17,178 nt of DNA from an uncultured Solobacterium sp. (GCA_927911475.1 CAKMPP010000172.1:1-17178), one strand, 5' to 3'; shown: positions 1-8,736, numbered from the stretch's first letter. Notes: a model not told the origin generated them from the letters alone. Numbers and translations are program-made.

Positions 1-1420
1 TGTTGTAAACGTCTATTACAGGCGAAGATAATAATGAAAAGTCATGATTGCGGGAGATTATGACGCGGATGGTATCTGCTCAACAACAATCATGAAGATG
101 ACACTGATGAAACTGAAGATTGAACATGGTTATTACATTCCAGATCGAATGAAAGAAGGCTATGGATTATCTGCACATACAGTTGAGTTGGCACATCAAA
201 AAGGATATAGCCTAATCATCACCGTTGATAACGGTGTAAAAGCGCATGCGGCAATTCAAAAAGCCAATGAATTAGGTTTAGATATTATTATTACGGATCA
301 CCACCAGATTGATGAAGAGATAGAAACTCCATACGTTGTTCATCCAAACTATATGGAAAGTGAGTATTGTTATCTTTCTGGTGCAGGTGTTGCTTTACAG
401 ATTGCACGCAATCTGATTGGGGATAATGATATTCAAACAGCTTTTGCTTGTGTTGCGGCAATTGCGGATGTGATGCCTCTATGGAAAGAAACTAGACGTA
501 TCGTTAAGCGTGGACTAGACGTATTAAAACAGGGAAGACCGCGTAGTTTAATTAGTCTTTTAAATCCAGGTAGTGGTATTGATATGACTTCTATTTCATT
601 CTCTATCGTTCCAAAACTGAATAGCCTTGGACGTATGAGTGATCTTGCGAATGTCAACACGATGATTCCATTCTTACTTTCAAATAATGAAGAACAGATT
701 GCACACTATGCTGCGCAAGTAAATCAGATTAACGAAAAGAGAAAAGAAATCAGTTCTTCGATAAGTGAGACTGCAATTAATATGATTGCAGATGAGAAGT
801 TTCCAATTTTATATCAAGAAGATTTCCATGAAGGAGTATCAGGTCTTGTAGCCGGACGTATCGTTTCACAGCTCCATCGACCAGTGCTTGTCATGGCTAA
901 GAGCCATGATACGATCAAGGGCAGTGGTAGAAGTGTATCGGGATTTAATCTTTTTGATTTCTTTAAGGATTTTGAAAATTTAGCAGCCTTTGGTGGTCAT
1001 GAACAAGCGGTAGGTATTTCTGTTCCTATAGATAAGTTTGAAGCATTCTATCAACAGGCACAAGAAAAGATGGCTGAAACTGGATATGAATATATTGAAC
1101 CAGTACAGGATGCAATTCGGATTGATGTAGAAGATATTAACTTTAGTAACATCATTGATATTGAATGCTTTACACCATATCCAAAAGAGATGATTGAACC
1201 AAATTTTGCGCTCGAAGGAATGAACGTTGTAGAGCGTAAAGAGACCGCGAAGATGGTGAAATACCTTATCGCAAATAGCAGTGGTGGCTTTGAAGCAGTA
1301 CTATACAAGAGTAGAAATCTAACTGCGCCAATCTTGCCAAAACGTTTGATTGGTAAGTTATCTATTAACAGATGGCGTAATCGGACAACCTGTCAAATGA
1401 TACTCGAAGATATTGTCTGA
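1..1420 (+). CDS. recJ: Single-stranded-DNA exonuclease RecJ, 3' part, frameshifted near the window edge
   Basis: RecJ is a cytoplasmic 5'-to-3' single-strand DNA exonuclease of the DHH phosphoesterase family that works in recombination and mismatch or base-excision repair. The clean reading frame from about base 38 to the TGA at 1418-1420 gives about 458 residues. It shows metal-binding motif I (AGDYDADG), the DHH motif (ITDHHQ) at about residue 87, and the DHHA1 motif GGHEQAVG at about residue 320, followed by a C-terminal OB-like region. The N-terminus lies outside the window. Bases 1-43 make sense only if three single As are restored (at 7-9, 25-26 and 37-40), giving VVKRLLQAKDNNEKV ahead of motif I. 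The ATG at 44 is therefore internal and not the start. The C-terminal part is shorter than in the long Bacillus RecJ and closer to the E. coli size. recJ directly before apt and rel is a common Firmicute order. Confidence 0.9.
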
Positions 1421-1424
1421 ATCT

Positions 1425-1432
1425 GCTATACT
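1425..1432 (+). promoter_or_regulatory. Probable extended -10 promoter for apt
   Basis: TGCTATACT, an extended -10 element (TG-C-TATACT), lies just after the recJ stop and about 50 bases before the apt start. I see no good -35 hexamer at the usual spacing, so this rests on the extended -10 alone. apt could also be read through from recJ. Confidence 0.4.
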
Positions 1433-1483
1433 AAAGAATGCATATTACAAAAATTATTTTGTCCGCACAGGAGGGGATTTATC

Positions 1484-2017
1484 ATGGCATTAAAAATTGA
1501 AGATTACATTGCGTCTGTAAGAGACTTTCCAATCGAAGGAATTCTTTTTAGAGACATTACACCAATTTTAGAAAGCGGTGAAGCGTTTAGAGAAGTAACA
1601 AATCGATTATGTGAATACGCAAAGAGCGTTAACGCAGATATGATTGTTGGTCCGGAGAGTAGAGGGTTTATTTTTGGCTGCCCAGTTGCGGTTGAACTTG
1701 GTCTAGGTTTTGTGCCTGTTCGTAAGCCAGGAAAGCTTCCTCGTGAAACAATTAGCTGCAAGTATGAATTAGAATATGGTTCTAATGAAGTGCATATGCA
1801 CAAAGATGCAATCAAGCCAGGTCAGCGTGTTGTTATTATTGATGACTTATTGGCGACTGGTGGAACCGCAAAGGCTACTGCAAAGATGATTGAACAATTA
1901 GGTGGTGTCGTAGCTGGTTTTGCGTTTGTTATCGAATTATTCGGTGAAGGAATGGATGGACGTAAAGCGCTTGAAGGTTATGACATCTATGCAATGACTC
2001 GCCTAAGCGACAAATAA
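1484..2017 (+). CDS. apt: Adenine phosphoribosyltransferase
   Basis: Apt converts adenine and PRPP to AMP and pyrophosphate in purine salvage in the cytoplasm. The 177-residue protein has the usual family length (about 170-180). It carries the type I phosphoribosyltransferase PRPP-binding motif VVIIDDLLATGGTA at about residues 116-129, the N-terminal Apt signature (a DFP-x-EGILFRDITP-like stretch at about residues 14-26), and the GPESRGFIFG segment around residue 57. An AGGAGGGG ribosome binding site precedes the ATG. The gene is intact. It lies between recJ and the (p)ppGpp synthetase gene, a conserved Firmicute neighbourhood, but a strong terminator follows it, so it is probably not simply co-transcribed with rel. 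Confidence 0.96.
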   Translation: MALKIEDYIASVRDFPIEGILFRDITPILESGEAFREVTNRLCEYAKSVNADMIVGPESRGFIFGCPVAVELGLGFVPVRKPGKLPRETISCKYELEYGSNEVHMHKDAIKPGQRVVIIDDLLATGGTAKATAKMIEQLGGVVAGFAFVIELFGEGMDGRKALEGYDIYAMTRLSDK

Positions 2018-2022
2018 AATAG

Positions 2023-2048
2023 AATCGAAGAGGAATCTTCGATTTTTT
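2023..2048 (+). terminator. Rho-independent terminator between apt and rel
   Basis: A perfect 9-bp stem, AATCGAAGA (2023-2031) with TCTTCGATT (2036-2044), has a GGAA loop and runs into six Ts (2043-2048). It begins six bases after the apt stop codon and ends 23 bases before the rel start, so it should end or attenuate apt transcripts. Confidence 0.85.
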
Positions 2049-2071
2049 GCAAAATAGTAGGAGGTGAAAAT

Positions 2072-4274
2072 ATGGCTGAACGTAAAAATCCAACAGTATC
2101 GGATGTGATGAAAGAGGCAAGTAATTATATTCGATTTCCTGAAAATCTAGCTCTCATTGAAAAAGCGGCTTCGTATGCTTCTGAGAAACATGCAGGCATG
2201 TTCCGCAAGAGTGGAGAGCCATATTTTGTTCACCTTGTAAATGTAGCATATATTCTTACGACACTACGTGTCGGTCCAAAGACGATTGCGGCAGGATTCT
2301 TACACGATGTGATTGAAGACTGCAACATTACACGTGAAGAGTTGGCTCAAGACTTTGATGATGAAATCGCAAGTTTAGTTGAAGCTGTTACAAAGATTGG
2401 TAATTTAAACTTTAAAGGGAAAGATGATCCAGAATATCAAGCAGCCAACCATCGTAAGATTTTTATTGCGATGGCAAAAGACATTCGTGTCATTATCATT
2501 AAACTTGTAGATAGACTGCATAATATGCGTACATTACAATACCAATCTGAAGCTTCTCAAAAGAGAATTTCAGCAGAGACGTTAGATGTATATGCACCAA
2601 TTGCCCATCGTTTAGGTATTAGTTCTATTAAGAATGAATTAGAAGACTTGTGTTTCTATTACTTAATGCCAGAAGAGTACTATCATATTGCTCATCTAGT
2701 AGAAACGAAAAAGGCAGAACGTGATGCGGCTGTGAATAAGATGATTACAGACATTTCAGAAATGTTAACAAGTCATAAGATTCACTTCCGTATCTTTGGT
2801 CGTTCTAAACATCTATATTCCATTTATAAGAAGATGGTACATAAACACAAACGTTTTGATGAGATTTTAGACTTATTGGCGATTCGCGTTATATCACAGA
2901 CTGAATTAAATTGTTATGAAATTCTTGGATACATTCATGCAAAATATAAGCCAATTCCAGGAAGATTAAAAGATTATATCGCTGTACCAAAACCAAACAT
3001 GTATCAGTCTTTACATACAACGATTCTTGGCGAAGATGCGAAGATCTTCGAAGTACAGATTCGTACAGAAGACATGGATGCGATTGCGGAACAAGGTATT
3101 GCGGCGCATTGGCGTTATAAAGAAGGTTCTCGCTATGACGCCAAAGCCGAACAAAAGGAAATTGAAGATAAACTAACTTGGTTTAGAGATTTTGCGCTAT
3201 ATAGTGAAAGTGAAACCAACACATCTGCGACAGATTACATGGAGCTATTGCAGAAGGATGTCTTTGAGGCCAATGTATATGTAATGACACCTAAAGGAAG
3301 AGTTATCGACCTTCCAGCCGGTGCTACACCAATTGACTTTGCCTATCGTATTCATACGGATGTTGGACATACAATGGTCGGAGCGATTGTGAATGATGCG
3401 ATTGTCCCGCTAACAACAGAACTACATACAGGTGATGTTGTAAATATCAAGACATTAAAGGGTACAGGTCCATCTGAAGACTGGCTTAAGATTGTTAAGA
3501 CAGCACAAGCTCGAAATAAGATCCGTGCATATTTCTTAAAGAAGGAATCAGAGAAACGTGAAGAGAAGATTGAAGAAGGCGAAAAAGATTCTGATAGAAG
3601 AACTTCGTAAACGCGGTGCTGATCCAAAGGAATTTATGGATCGCAAAAAGATTGATAGTATCTCAACTGGGTTCCAAGTATCTAACTACAATGATTTCAT
3701 GTATGCAATTGCGGTGAAGTCGATTAACCCATCGTTAGCTGCTGAACGTTTAACAAATGTAAAACAACGTTCAACAGAAGATGGAAATTTATCACGTGTA
3801 CTTAATAAAGAGACAGTACACCGTGTTTCTAAATCAGGACTAGTCGTACCTGGTGTTGAATCGATGAAGATGTCACTAGCACATTGTTGTTTACCAATTT
3901 ATGGTGATGAAATCATCGGCTATATCACGCGAAATGAAGGTGTTAAAGTACACCGTGTAGATTGTCCTAATATTAGAAATGAGAAAACAAAACTCATTCA
4001 TGTAATGTGGGAAGATGCAGATGTCGATCGCATGTATGATTGTGACCTGAGTATTATCTGTAATGATCGTCCACACTTACTTACAGATATTGTAAATACA
4101 ATCTCGCAATGTAAAGTACAACTTGATTCAATCAATGTAACTGTGAATCATGAAACATTAACCTCAACGGTTAAAGTATCAATGCGATTAAAGAATTTAG
4201 AGCAGATGAATAATGTCTTTGCGAATATCCGTAAAGTCGAATCTGTGCTTAGCGTTGATCGTACAACACATTAA
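2072..4274 (+). CDS. relA: Bifunctional (p)ppGpp synthetase/hydrolase (Rel/RSH), frameshifted as given
   Basis: Long RSH enzyme that makes and degrades the stringent-response alarmone (p)ppGpp from ATP and GTP/GDP on starved ribosomes. AGGAGGTG precedes the ATG. Domains in order: HD hydrolase with HDVIED near residue 78 and DRLHNMRTL; synthetase with DLLAIRVI, GRLKDYIAVPKPNMYQSLHT and VQIRTEDMDAIAEQGIAAHW; TGS (about 395-455); zinc-finger-like domain with HCCLPIYGDEIIGY near residue 604; C-terminal ACT domain. The HD metal site looks intact, which suits a bifunctional Rel. The first frame stops at 3608-3610. Removing one A from the five-A run at 3582-3586 restores ...IEEGEKILIEELRKRGADPKEF... 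and about 733 residues, the normal length. The break lies in the linker before the zinc-finger-like domain. Error in the sequence is most likely; a real break would leave an N-terminal catalytic fragment. Confidence 0.93.
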
Positions 4275-4282
4275 GAAAGCAC

Positions 4283-4311
4283 TTGAGAAAAGTAAGCGTA
4301 AAGGCTATAAT
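4283..4311 (+). promoter_or_regulatory. Sigma-A type promoter of the hisS-aspS operon
   Basis: TTGAGA (4283-4288), a 17-base spacer and a perfect TATAAT (4306-4311). It starts nine bases after the rel stop, and the predicted transcript begins at about 4318, right before T-box Stem I. Both hexamers and the spacing fit well. Confidence 0.85.
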
Positions 4312-4317
4312 ACAACT

Positions 4318-4531
4318 AAATTCAAAGAAAGAGAGTTCTTGCTAGAAGACGATAGAGCGACAATGGTATGGTGCAAGCATTGGCGGATTCTTACAGGATT
4401 GACACTCTGGAGAAGGTATCCTGAAAATAGTAGGGATAAACGTATTCCACGTTACGGAAAGAGCGCATGAGAAATCATGAACTAAGGTGGTACCGCGCAC
4501 AAAGCGTCCTTGGATAGGGACGCTTTTATAT
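4318..4531 (+). promoter_or_regulatory. T-box leader of hisS-aspS, specifier region GACAC (Asp/His)
   Basis: tRNA-sensing transcription antitermination leader. The T-box core AGGTGGTACCGCG is at 4485-4497. It is followed by a terminator stem, AAAGCGTCC (4501-4509) with GGACGCTTT (4518-4526). The alternative antiterminator pairs AAGG (4484-4487) with CCTT (4508-4511). Stem I spans about 4328-4410, with an AGAGCGA GA-motif region and a distal helix CAATG/CATTG closing around GGTATGGTGCAAG. The specifier loop lies between UCUUG/CAGGA (4337-4341/4394-4398) and the lower helix AGAG/CUCU (4332-4335/4405-4408). Its 3' strand reads UUGACA, so the canonical register (codon, then A, then lower helix) gives GAC (Asp) at 4401-4403. 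CAC (His) overlaps at 4403-4405. The variable base of the core is U, which could wobble with G73 of tRNA-Asp but does not match C73 of tRNA-His. Confidence 0.9.
4501..4527 (+). terminator. T-box-controlled terminator before hisS
   Basis: A 9-bp perfect stem (4501-4509 with 4518-4526) with an 8-base loop and a short T run. Bases 4508-4509 are shared with the antiterminator, so the two structures exclude each other. Uncharged tRNA binding should favour read-through into hisS. Confidence 0.85.
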
Positions 4532-4551
4532 TTGTTTAAGGAGGAAAAACT

Positions 4552-5818
4552 ATGAGTTATCAAACACCACGAGGAACTTACGACATTTTACCAGACGAGA
4601 TGAATCGTTGGCATCACGCAGAAGAAGTCATTCGTGAAACGACGAAGCGTTATCGTTACCGTGAGATTCGTACACCATACTTTGAAGAGACAAAAGTATT
4701 TAAGCGTGAAAACGACTCCAGTGACATGGTCAACAAGGAAATGTACACATTTGATATGGGTACACATTCCTATACATTAAGACCAGAAGGAACTGCAGGT
4801 GTTATCCGTGCATTTGATCAACATAAGCTATATGGCTCTATGGAGATGCCTGGTAGATTCTATTATCTTGGTGCGATGTTCCGTCATGAAAATCCACAAA
4901 AGGGAAGACAGAGACAGTTTACACAGTTTGGTATTGAAAATATCGGATGCTAAATCTCCAGAATTAGATGCGGAAACAATTGCGCTAGGATATGACATTG
5001 TAAAACAGATGGGTATCTCAAGTATTAAAGTATGTATTAATACACTTGGTGATGATGCATCTAGAACTGCATATCGTACAGCTCTGAAGGAATACTTCAA
5101 ACCACATCTTGAAGAGTTATGCGGAGATTGTCATCGTCGTTATGAGCAGAATCCTTTACGTATTTTAGACTGTAAAGTAGACCATGATAAAGAATGCATG
5201 CATACAGCACCAAAGCTTGCGGATTACTTGAATGAAGAATCTAAGGAATACTTCAACCGCGTGCTTGCATGTTTAGATGCACTAGAGATTCCATATGAAG
5301 TGGACGATCACCTTGTAAGAGGTCTTGATTACTATACACATACAGTATTTGAAGTTGTATCCACAAGACCAGATAGTGGTGCACAGGCAACCATCTTTGC
5401 GGGTGGACGTTATGACCACTTTGTAGAGTATTATGGTGGTCCTGAGATGTCAGGAATTGGTTTTGCGATTGGTATGGAACGCTTAATTAACTTAGCTGCT
5501 GAGGAAGGACATGACTTTGGAAATGAAAATCCATGTGATGTGTATGTTATCGGTTTAGGTGATGTAGGAGCATCTGTCTTAAAGACAGTGCAGCAGTTAC
5601 GTCATGCTGGATATAGTGCAGAAGCCAATCTTGTGCAGCGATCACTAAAAGCGCAGTTTAAGAGTGTTGATCGTAACAATGCAAGATATGTAGTGATTCT
5701 TGGCGAAGATGAAGTTAAGAACAATACAATGAATGTAAAGAATATCTCTGATAAATCACAAGTAACAATCAAACAAGATGAATTATTAGAGACACTCAAA
5801 CAATGGGAGAATAAGTAA
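4552..5818 (+). CDS. hisS: Histidyl-tRNA synthetase, frameshifted as given
   Basis: Class II synthetase that charges tRNA-His with histidine. AAGGAGG (4538-4544) precedes the ATG. The N-terminus has the PRGTYDILPDE motif. Motif 2 (YYLGAMFRHENPQKGRQRQF, about residues 103-122), the histidine-specific RGLDYYTHTVFEV, the AGGRYD segment and motif 3 (GIGFAIGMERL) are all present, followed by the anticodon-binding domain. The first frame stops at 4951-4953 after IENIG. Dropping one base in GGATGCT (4945-4951), for example to GGTGCT, restores IGAKSPELDAETIALGYDI and a protein of about 421 residues, the usual length. Unlike most breaks here, this one is not in a homopolymer. The gene is essential, so a working frame must exist. 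The TAA stop shares its final A with the aspS ATG (TAATG), suggesting translational coupling. Confidence 0.94.
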
Positions 5819-7574
5819 TGGAAAGAACACATGAAAATGGTACTTTACGCTTAGTGAATGCTGGCGAAAAAGTTACGTTAGTTGGCTGGGTTGCTAAGCG
5901 TCGTAATCTAGGATCACTTGTATTTATTGATTTACGTGACCGTAGTGGTATCGTACAGTTAACATTTGATGAAAGTATTGCGGATGCTGTAAGGATGTTC
6001 GCAATGAATATATCTTGCAGGTGACAGGTACAGTTGAAAAGCGTAAGGATGCTAATCCAAAGATTGCCACAGGTGAAATTGAAATTCATGTTGAATCTGT
6101 CAACATCGTTAACAGCGCAGAAACAGCACCTATTACAATAACGGATGATACTGATACAAGTGAAGATACACGTTTGAAATATCGTTATCTCGACTTACGT
6201 CGCTCTGTATTACAGCAGAATATGATATTACGTCATAAGGTATGCATGGTTGCTAGAAATGTGTTGGATAAACAAGGTTTCGTAGAAATCGAAACACCAA
6301 TCCTGGCAAGAAGTACACCAGAAGGTGCACGAGACTATCTAGTTCCATCCCGTATCTATAACGGTAAGTTCTGGGCACTTCCACAATCACCACAGATTTA
6401 TAAGCAGTTATTGATGATTGGTGGTATGGAAAAATACTTCCAAATTGCTAGATGTTTCCGTGATGAAGACTTACGTGCAGACCGTCAGCCTGAATTTACA
6501 CAGATTGATATTGAAATGAGCTTTGGTGATGAAGATACAATCTTTGCGGTTGTTGAAGACTTAATGCAAAACATCTTCAAGGAAACAAAGAACTATACAT
6601 TAGAAGATCATTTTGTGCGTGTACCATGGGCAGAATGTATGAGACGCTTTGGTACAGACAAGCCAGATATGCGTTTTGGTAATGAAATTCAGGATATCAC
6701 TGCTGTATTTGAAAATACAGAATTCCAGGTATTCAAGAATACAATTGAAAATGGTGGAATCATCAACTGTGTGAAGTTTGAAAATGCGGCAGATAAGTAT
6801 AGTCGTAAGGGTCTAGATCAATTACAAGACTTTGTAAAACATGGCTTTAAAGCAAAGGCACTTGCATACCTCAAAATGGAAAATGATGTATTAACAGGTT
6901 CTATCGCTAAGGTGTTGAGTGAAGAAGAAAAGGCGAAGCTAGTAGAGAAGCTAGGTCTTGTCAATAATGACTTAGTACTAGTGATTGCGGATAGTGCAAG
7001 AATTGTACAGGCATCTTTAGGTGCACTACGTGTACGTTTAGGTCATGAGCTGAATCTTATCCCAAGTGAAGCTACTTACAAGTTCCTTTGGGTAACTGAC
7101 TTTCCAATGTTCGAATACAGCGAAGAAGACGAACGCTGGGTAGCAGCACACCATCCATTTACAGCACCAAAGGAAGAAGATGTAGATAAACTATTCACTG
7201 ATCCAGGACATGTTTCTTCACGTGCTTATGACTTAGTATTAAATGGATATGAACTATTATCTGGTTCTATTCGTATTCATAGTCAAGAATTACAGGCTAA
7301 GGTATTTGAAGCAATTGGACTATCACTCGAAGATGCAAAGGCTCGCTTTGGTTTCTTCTTAGATTCTTTCCGCTATGGAACACCTCCACATGGTGGTGTA
7401 GGTATTGGTCTAGAACGTTTAATTATGGTATTAGCTGGCACTGATAACATCCGTGATGTAGTAGCGTTCCCAACAACAAATAGTTCCTTTGACTTAATGA
7501 GTGAAGCACCAAATGTTGTTGATAAGAAACAATTAGATATTTTAGGTATCGAAATCTCCAAGCAAGAAAAATAA
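5818..7574 (+). CDS. aspS: Aspartyl-tRNA synthetase, frameshifted as given
   Basis: Class IIb synthetase that charges tRNA-Asp, and possibly also tRNA-Asn if the organism uses the transamidation route. The ATG overlaps the hisS stop, and GGGAG within the end of hisS serves as the ribosome binding site. The N-terminal anticodon-binding OB domain has GWVAKRRNLGSLVFIDLRDR. The catalytic core has motif 2 (RCFRDEDLRADRQPEFTQID) and motif 3 (GIGLERLIMVLAGTDNIRDV), with the bacterial GAD insertion domain between them. The first frame runs to a stop at 6022-6024. Adding one A to the AA at 5991-5992 gives ADAVKDVRNEYILQVTGTV and a continuous protein of about 585 residues, as expected for bacterial AspRS. 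The break is within the OB domain. It is an essential gene, so sequence error is the likely cause. Confidence 0.94.
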
Positions 7575-7606
7575 AAGTGTCAAGACTATTCTTATTTCCC
7601 TCTGGT

Positions 7607-7614
7607 GCTATAAT
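7607..7614 (+). promoter_or_regulatory. Promoter of the 6S RNA candidate
   Basis: TGCTATAAT, a perfect TATAAT (7609-7614) with an extended -10 TG. It lies 35 bases after the aspS stop and about seven bases before the 5' arm of the closing stem at 7621. No convincing -35 is seen. It shows the RNA has its own start and does not rely only on aspS read-through. Confidence 0.7.
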
Positions 7615-7619
7615 ACATG

Positions 7620-7808
7620 TGCCGGAGGGAACATATTTTTCCTACAATATGATATAAGGGAACTCTGATTGCGTAAGATGGAGTGAAAACTCGTTACGAG
7701 CGAGGATCCAGAAGTTTTACCAAGAGTACCCACCTCTACAGAAGAGGGAACTATATCTACCTTCGGTCTTAAGTTTAGATTAAGTCAGTTTTAAAACTGG
7801 CTTTTTTT
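7620..7808 (+). ncRNA. ssrS: Probable 6S RNA
   Basis: 6S RNA folds as a long rod with a central bubble and holds RNA polymerase by mimicking an open promoter. The transcript, about 190 nt, has the right length, its own -10 and its own terminator. A closing stem pairs GCCGGAGG (7621-7628) with CCTTCGGT (7760-7767). A second helix pairs GATATA (7651-7656) with TATATC (7752-7757). The apical arm pairs GGGAACTCT (7658-7666) with AGAGTACCC (7723-7731, one mismatch), continuing with GTAAGA/TTTTAC and TGGA/TCCA. A small hairpin, CCTCT/AGAGG (7733-7737/7743-7747), lies on the 3' side of the bubble, a typical 6S feature. From memory, B. subtilis bsrA also lies next to aspS. There is no convincing ORF. 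The call rests on fold, size and position, not on sequence identity. Confidence 0.7.
7784..7808 (+). terminator. Terminator of the 6S RNA candidate and aspS transcripts
   Basis: GTCAGTTTTAAAACTGGC (7784-7801) is a near-perfect palindrome followed by seven Ts (7802-7808). It ends both the small RNA and any read-through from hisS-aspS, which has no other terminator. Confidence 0.85.
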
Positions 7809-7840
7809 GATAGAATAGAAGGTGTTGAAGGAGGAATTCA

Positions 7841-8422
7841 ATGATGAAGAAGTTAATGATGCTTGTTCTATGTGCATTCATGCTTGGTTGCACTCCAAAG
7901 GAACAATACAAATTAGACTATGTAACAGATGGTTCTATCTCACAGTTTACAGAGATTACAGACAAGAATCCATCCATTAAGGAGATTTCATTACCATCCG
8001 CTATTACATTCTTTGAAAATAAATATTCAGGTGTAATGGTATTTGCGAAACCTGACTCACGTTATAGTCAAAAGGCATTTGCAGTATTAAATCAAGCTGC
8101 AAAGGATGCTGGGGTAACTGTGTATTATGTAGACGTAAGTAGAAAGTTCTACAAGACAGATGAAGAGTTTATGCAGTATCGTGAAAAGGTTGAAGAGTTT
8201 ATTGACAAAACATACTTAGAGAATCCAAAGGGTGGAACATCTCTCTATATTCCTGATGTTATGGCAGTCAAAGATGGTGCAGTTGTAGATTTCCATGTTG
8301 GTATTTTGGAAGATTATGACATCGATGTAAATCCAGAAATGACAGAAGAACAGTATAAAAAGATTTATAACATCTATGCTGATTTAATCAAATTGGCAAC
8401 TGCAAAAGATGCAGCTAAATAA
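7841..8422 (+). CDS. Lipoprotein with a thioredoxin-like fold lacking CXXC
   Basis: Predicted membrane-anchored lipoprotein of 193 residues. The N-terminus has two Lys, a hydrophobic stretch and the lipobox-like MLGC, with the lipidated Cys at about residue 17. The mature part resembles the thioredoxin fold: YSGVMVFAKPDSRYSQKAF at the active-site position (about residues 64-82), a VTVYYVDV strand, then a YIPDVMAVKDGAVV segment that fits the cis-Pro strand and following hairpin. The usual CXXC is replaced by DSRY, and there is no Cys after the lipidated one, so it cannot be a disulfide oxidoreductase. A binding or bacteriocin-accessory-like role is possible; its function is unknown. AAGGAGG (7828-7834) serves either the ATG at 7841 or the one at 7844. 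The gene is intact, between the 6S candidate and a separately promoted yneF-like gene. Confidence 0.85.
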   Translation: MMKKLMMLVLCAFMLGCTPKEQYKLDYVTDGSISQFTEITDKNPSIKEISLPSAITFFENKYSGVMVFAKPDSRYSQKAFAVLNQAAKDAGVTVYYVDVSRKFYKTDEEFMQYREKVEEFIDKTYLENPKGGTSLYIPDVMAVKDGAVVDFHVGILEDYDIDVNPEMTEEQYKKIYNIYADLIKLATAKDAAK

Positions 8423-8438
8423 AACACAGTTTTAGCCG

Positions 8439-8467
8439 TTGCAAGCATGTACAAAACACGTTAAAAT
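8439..8467 (+). promoter_or_regulatory. Promoter for the yneF-like gene
   Basis: TTGCAA (8439-8444), a 17-base spacer and TAAAAT (8462-8467). It lies between the lipoprotein stop and the small membrane-protein gene, so the latter is likely expressed on its own as well. Confidence 0.6.
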
Positions 8468-8500
8468 AACAAGGTACATGAAGAATAGGTGGTGTAAGTT

Positions 8501-8710
8501 ATGGAATTTTGGAGTTCATTAGGATTCTTCATTGCTGGTGGATTAATTGGTGCAATCGTAACATTCTTCTTAACAAGAAAATATTTCGAGAAGCAGCTTA
8601 AGGAAAATCCACCAATCAATGAGAAGATGGTTCGTGCAATGTTTATGCAAATGGGACGTAAGCCAAGTGAGGCACAGATTCGTTCCGTTATGAAATCCAT
8701 GAATCAATAA
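8501..8710 (+). CDS. yneF: YneF family (UPF0154) small membrane protein
   Basis: A 69-residue protein with one N-terminal membrane helix (about residues 5-26, rich in Gly, Ile and Phe), then basic RKYFEKQLKENPPI and a conserved C-terminal half containing INEKMVRAMFMQMGRKPSE. This is the typical layout and length of the UPF0154/YneF family, common in Bacillota and Mollicutes, whose role is not established. AGGTGGTG precedes the ATG. The gene is intact, with its own promoter and a terminator right after the stop. Confidence 0.9.
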   Translation: MEFWSSLGFFIAGGLIGAIVTFFLTRKYFEKQLKENPPINEKMVRAMFMQMGRKPSEAQIRSVMKSMNQ

Positions 8711-8735
8711 AAGAAGTCTTAGGACTTCTTTTTTT
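8711..8735 (+). terminator. Terminator after the yneF-like gene
   Basis: AAGAAGTC (8711-8718) pairs with GACTTCTT (8723-8730) across a 4-base loop, followed by a T run to 8735. It begins directly at the stop codon. Confidence 0.85.
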
Positions 8736-8736
8736 G

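Noticed and set aside
44..46. ATG at 44 as the recJ start
   Set aside because: It would cut the conserved region before motif I; upstream sequence encodes RecJ-like residues once missing As are restored.
3582..3586. Programmed ribosomal frameshift in rel
   Set aside because: The required shift is +1 at a plain A run with no stop-codon slippery context, and similar shifts occur across unrelated genes, so error is simpler.
3558..4274. Separate gene starting with GTG for the C-terminal half of rel
   Set aside because: The GTG lies inside the rel linker and lacks a ribosome binding site; domains on both sides make one normal-length RSH protein.
4213..4470. 85-codon plus-strand open frame across the rel end and T-box
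   Set aside because: It overlaps the rel 3' end, the hisS promoter and T-box Stem I, has no ribosome binding site and resembles no protein.
7620..7808. SRP RNA, tmRNA or a second T-box for the aspS-downstream RNA
   Set aside because: No T-box core, no tRNA-like ends or tag frame, and no SRP Alu or GGAA-tetraloop signature seen.
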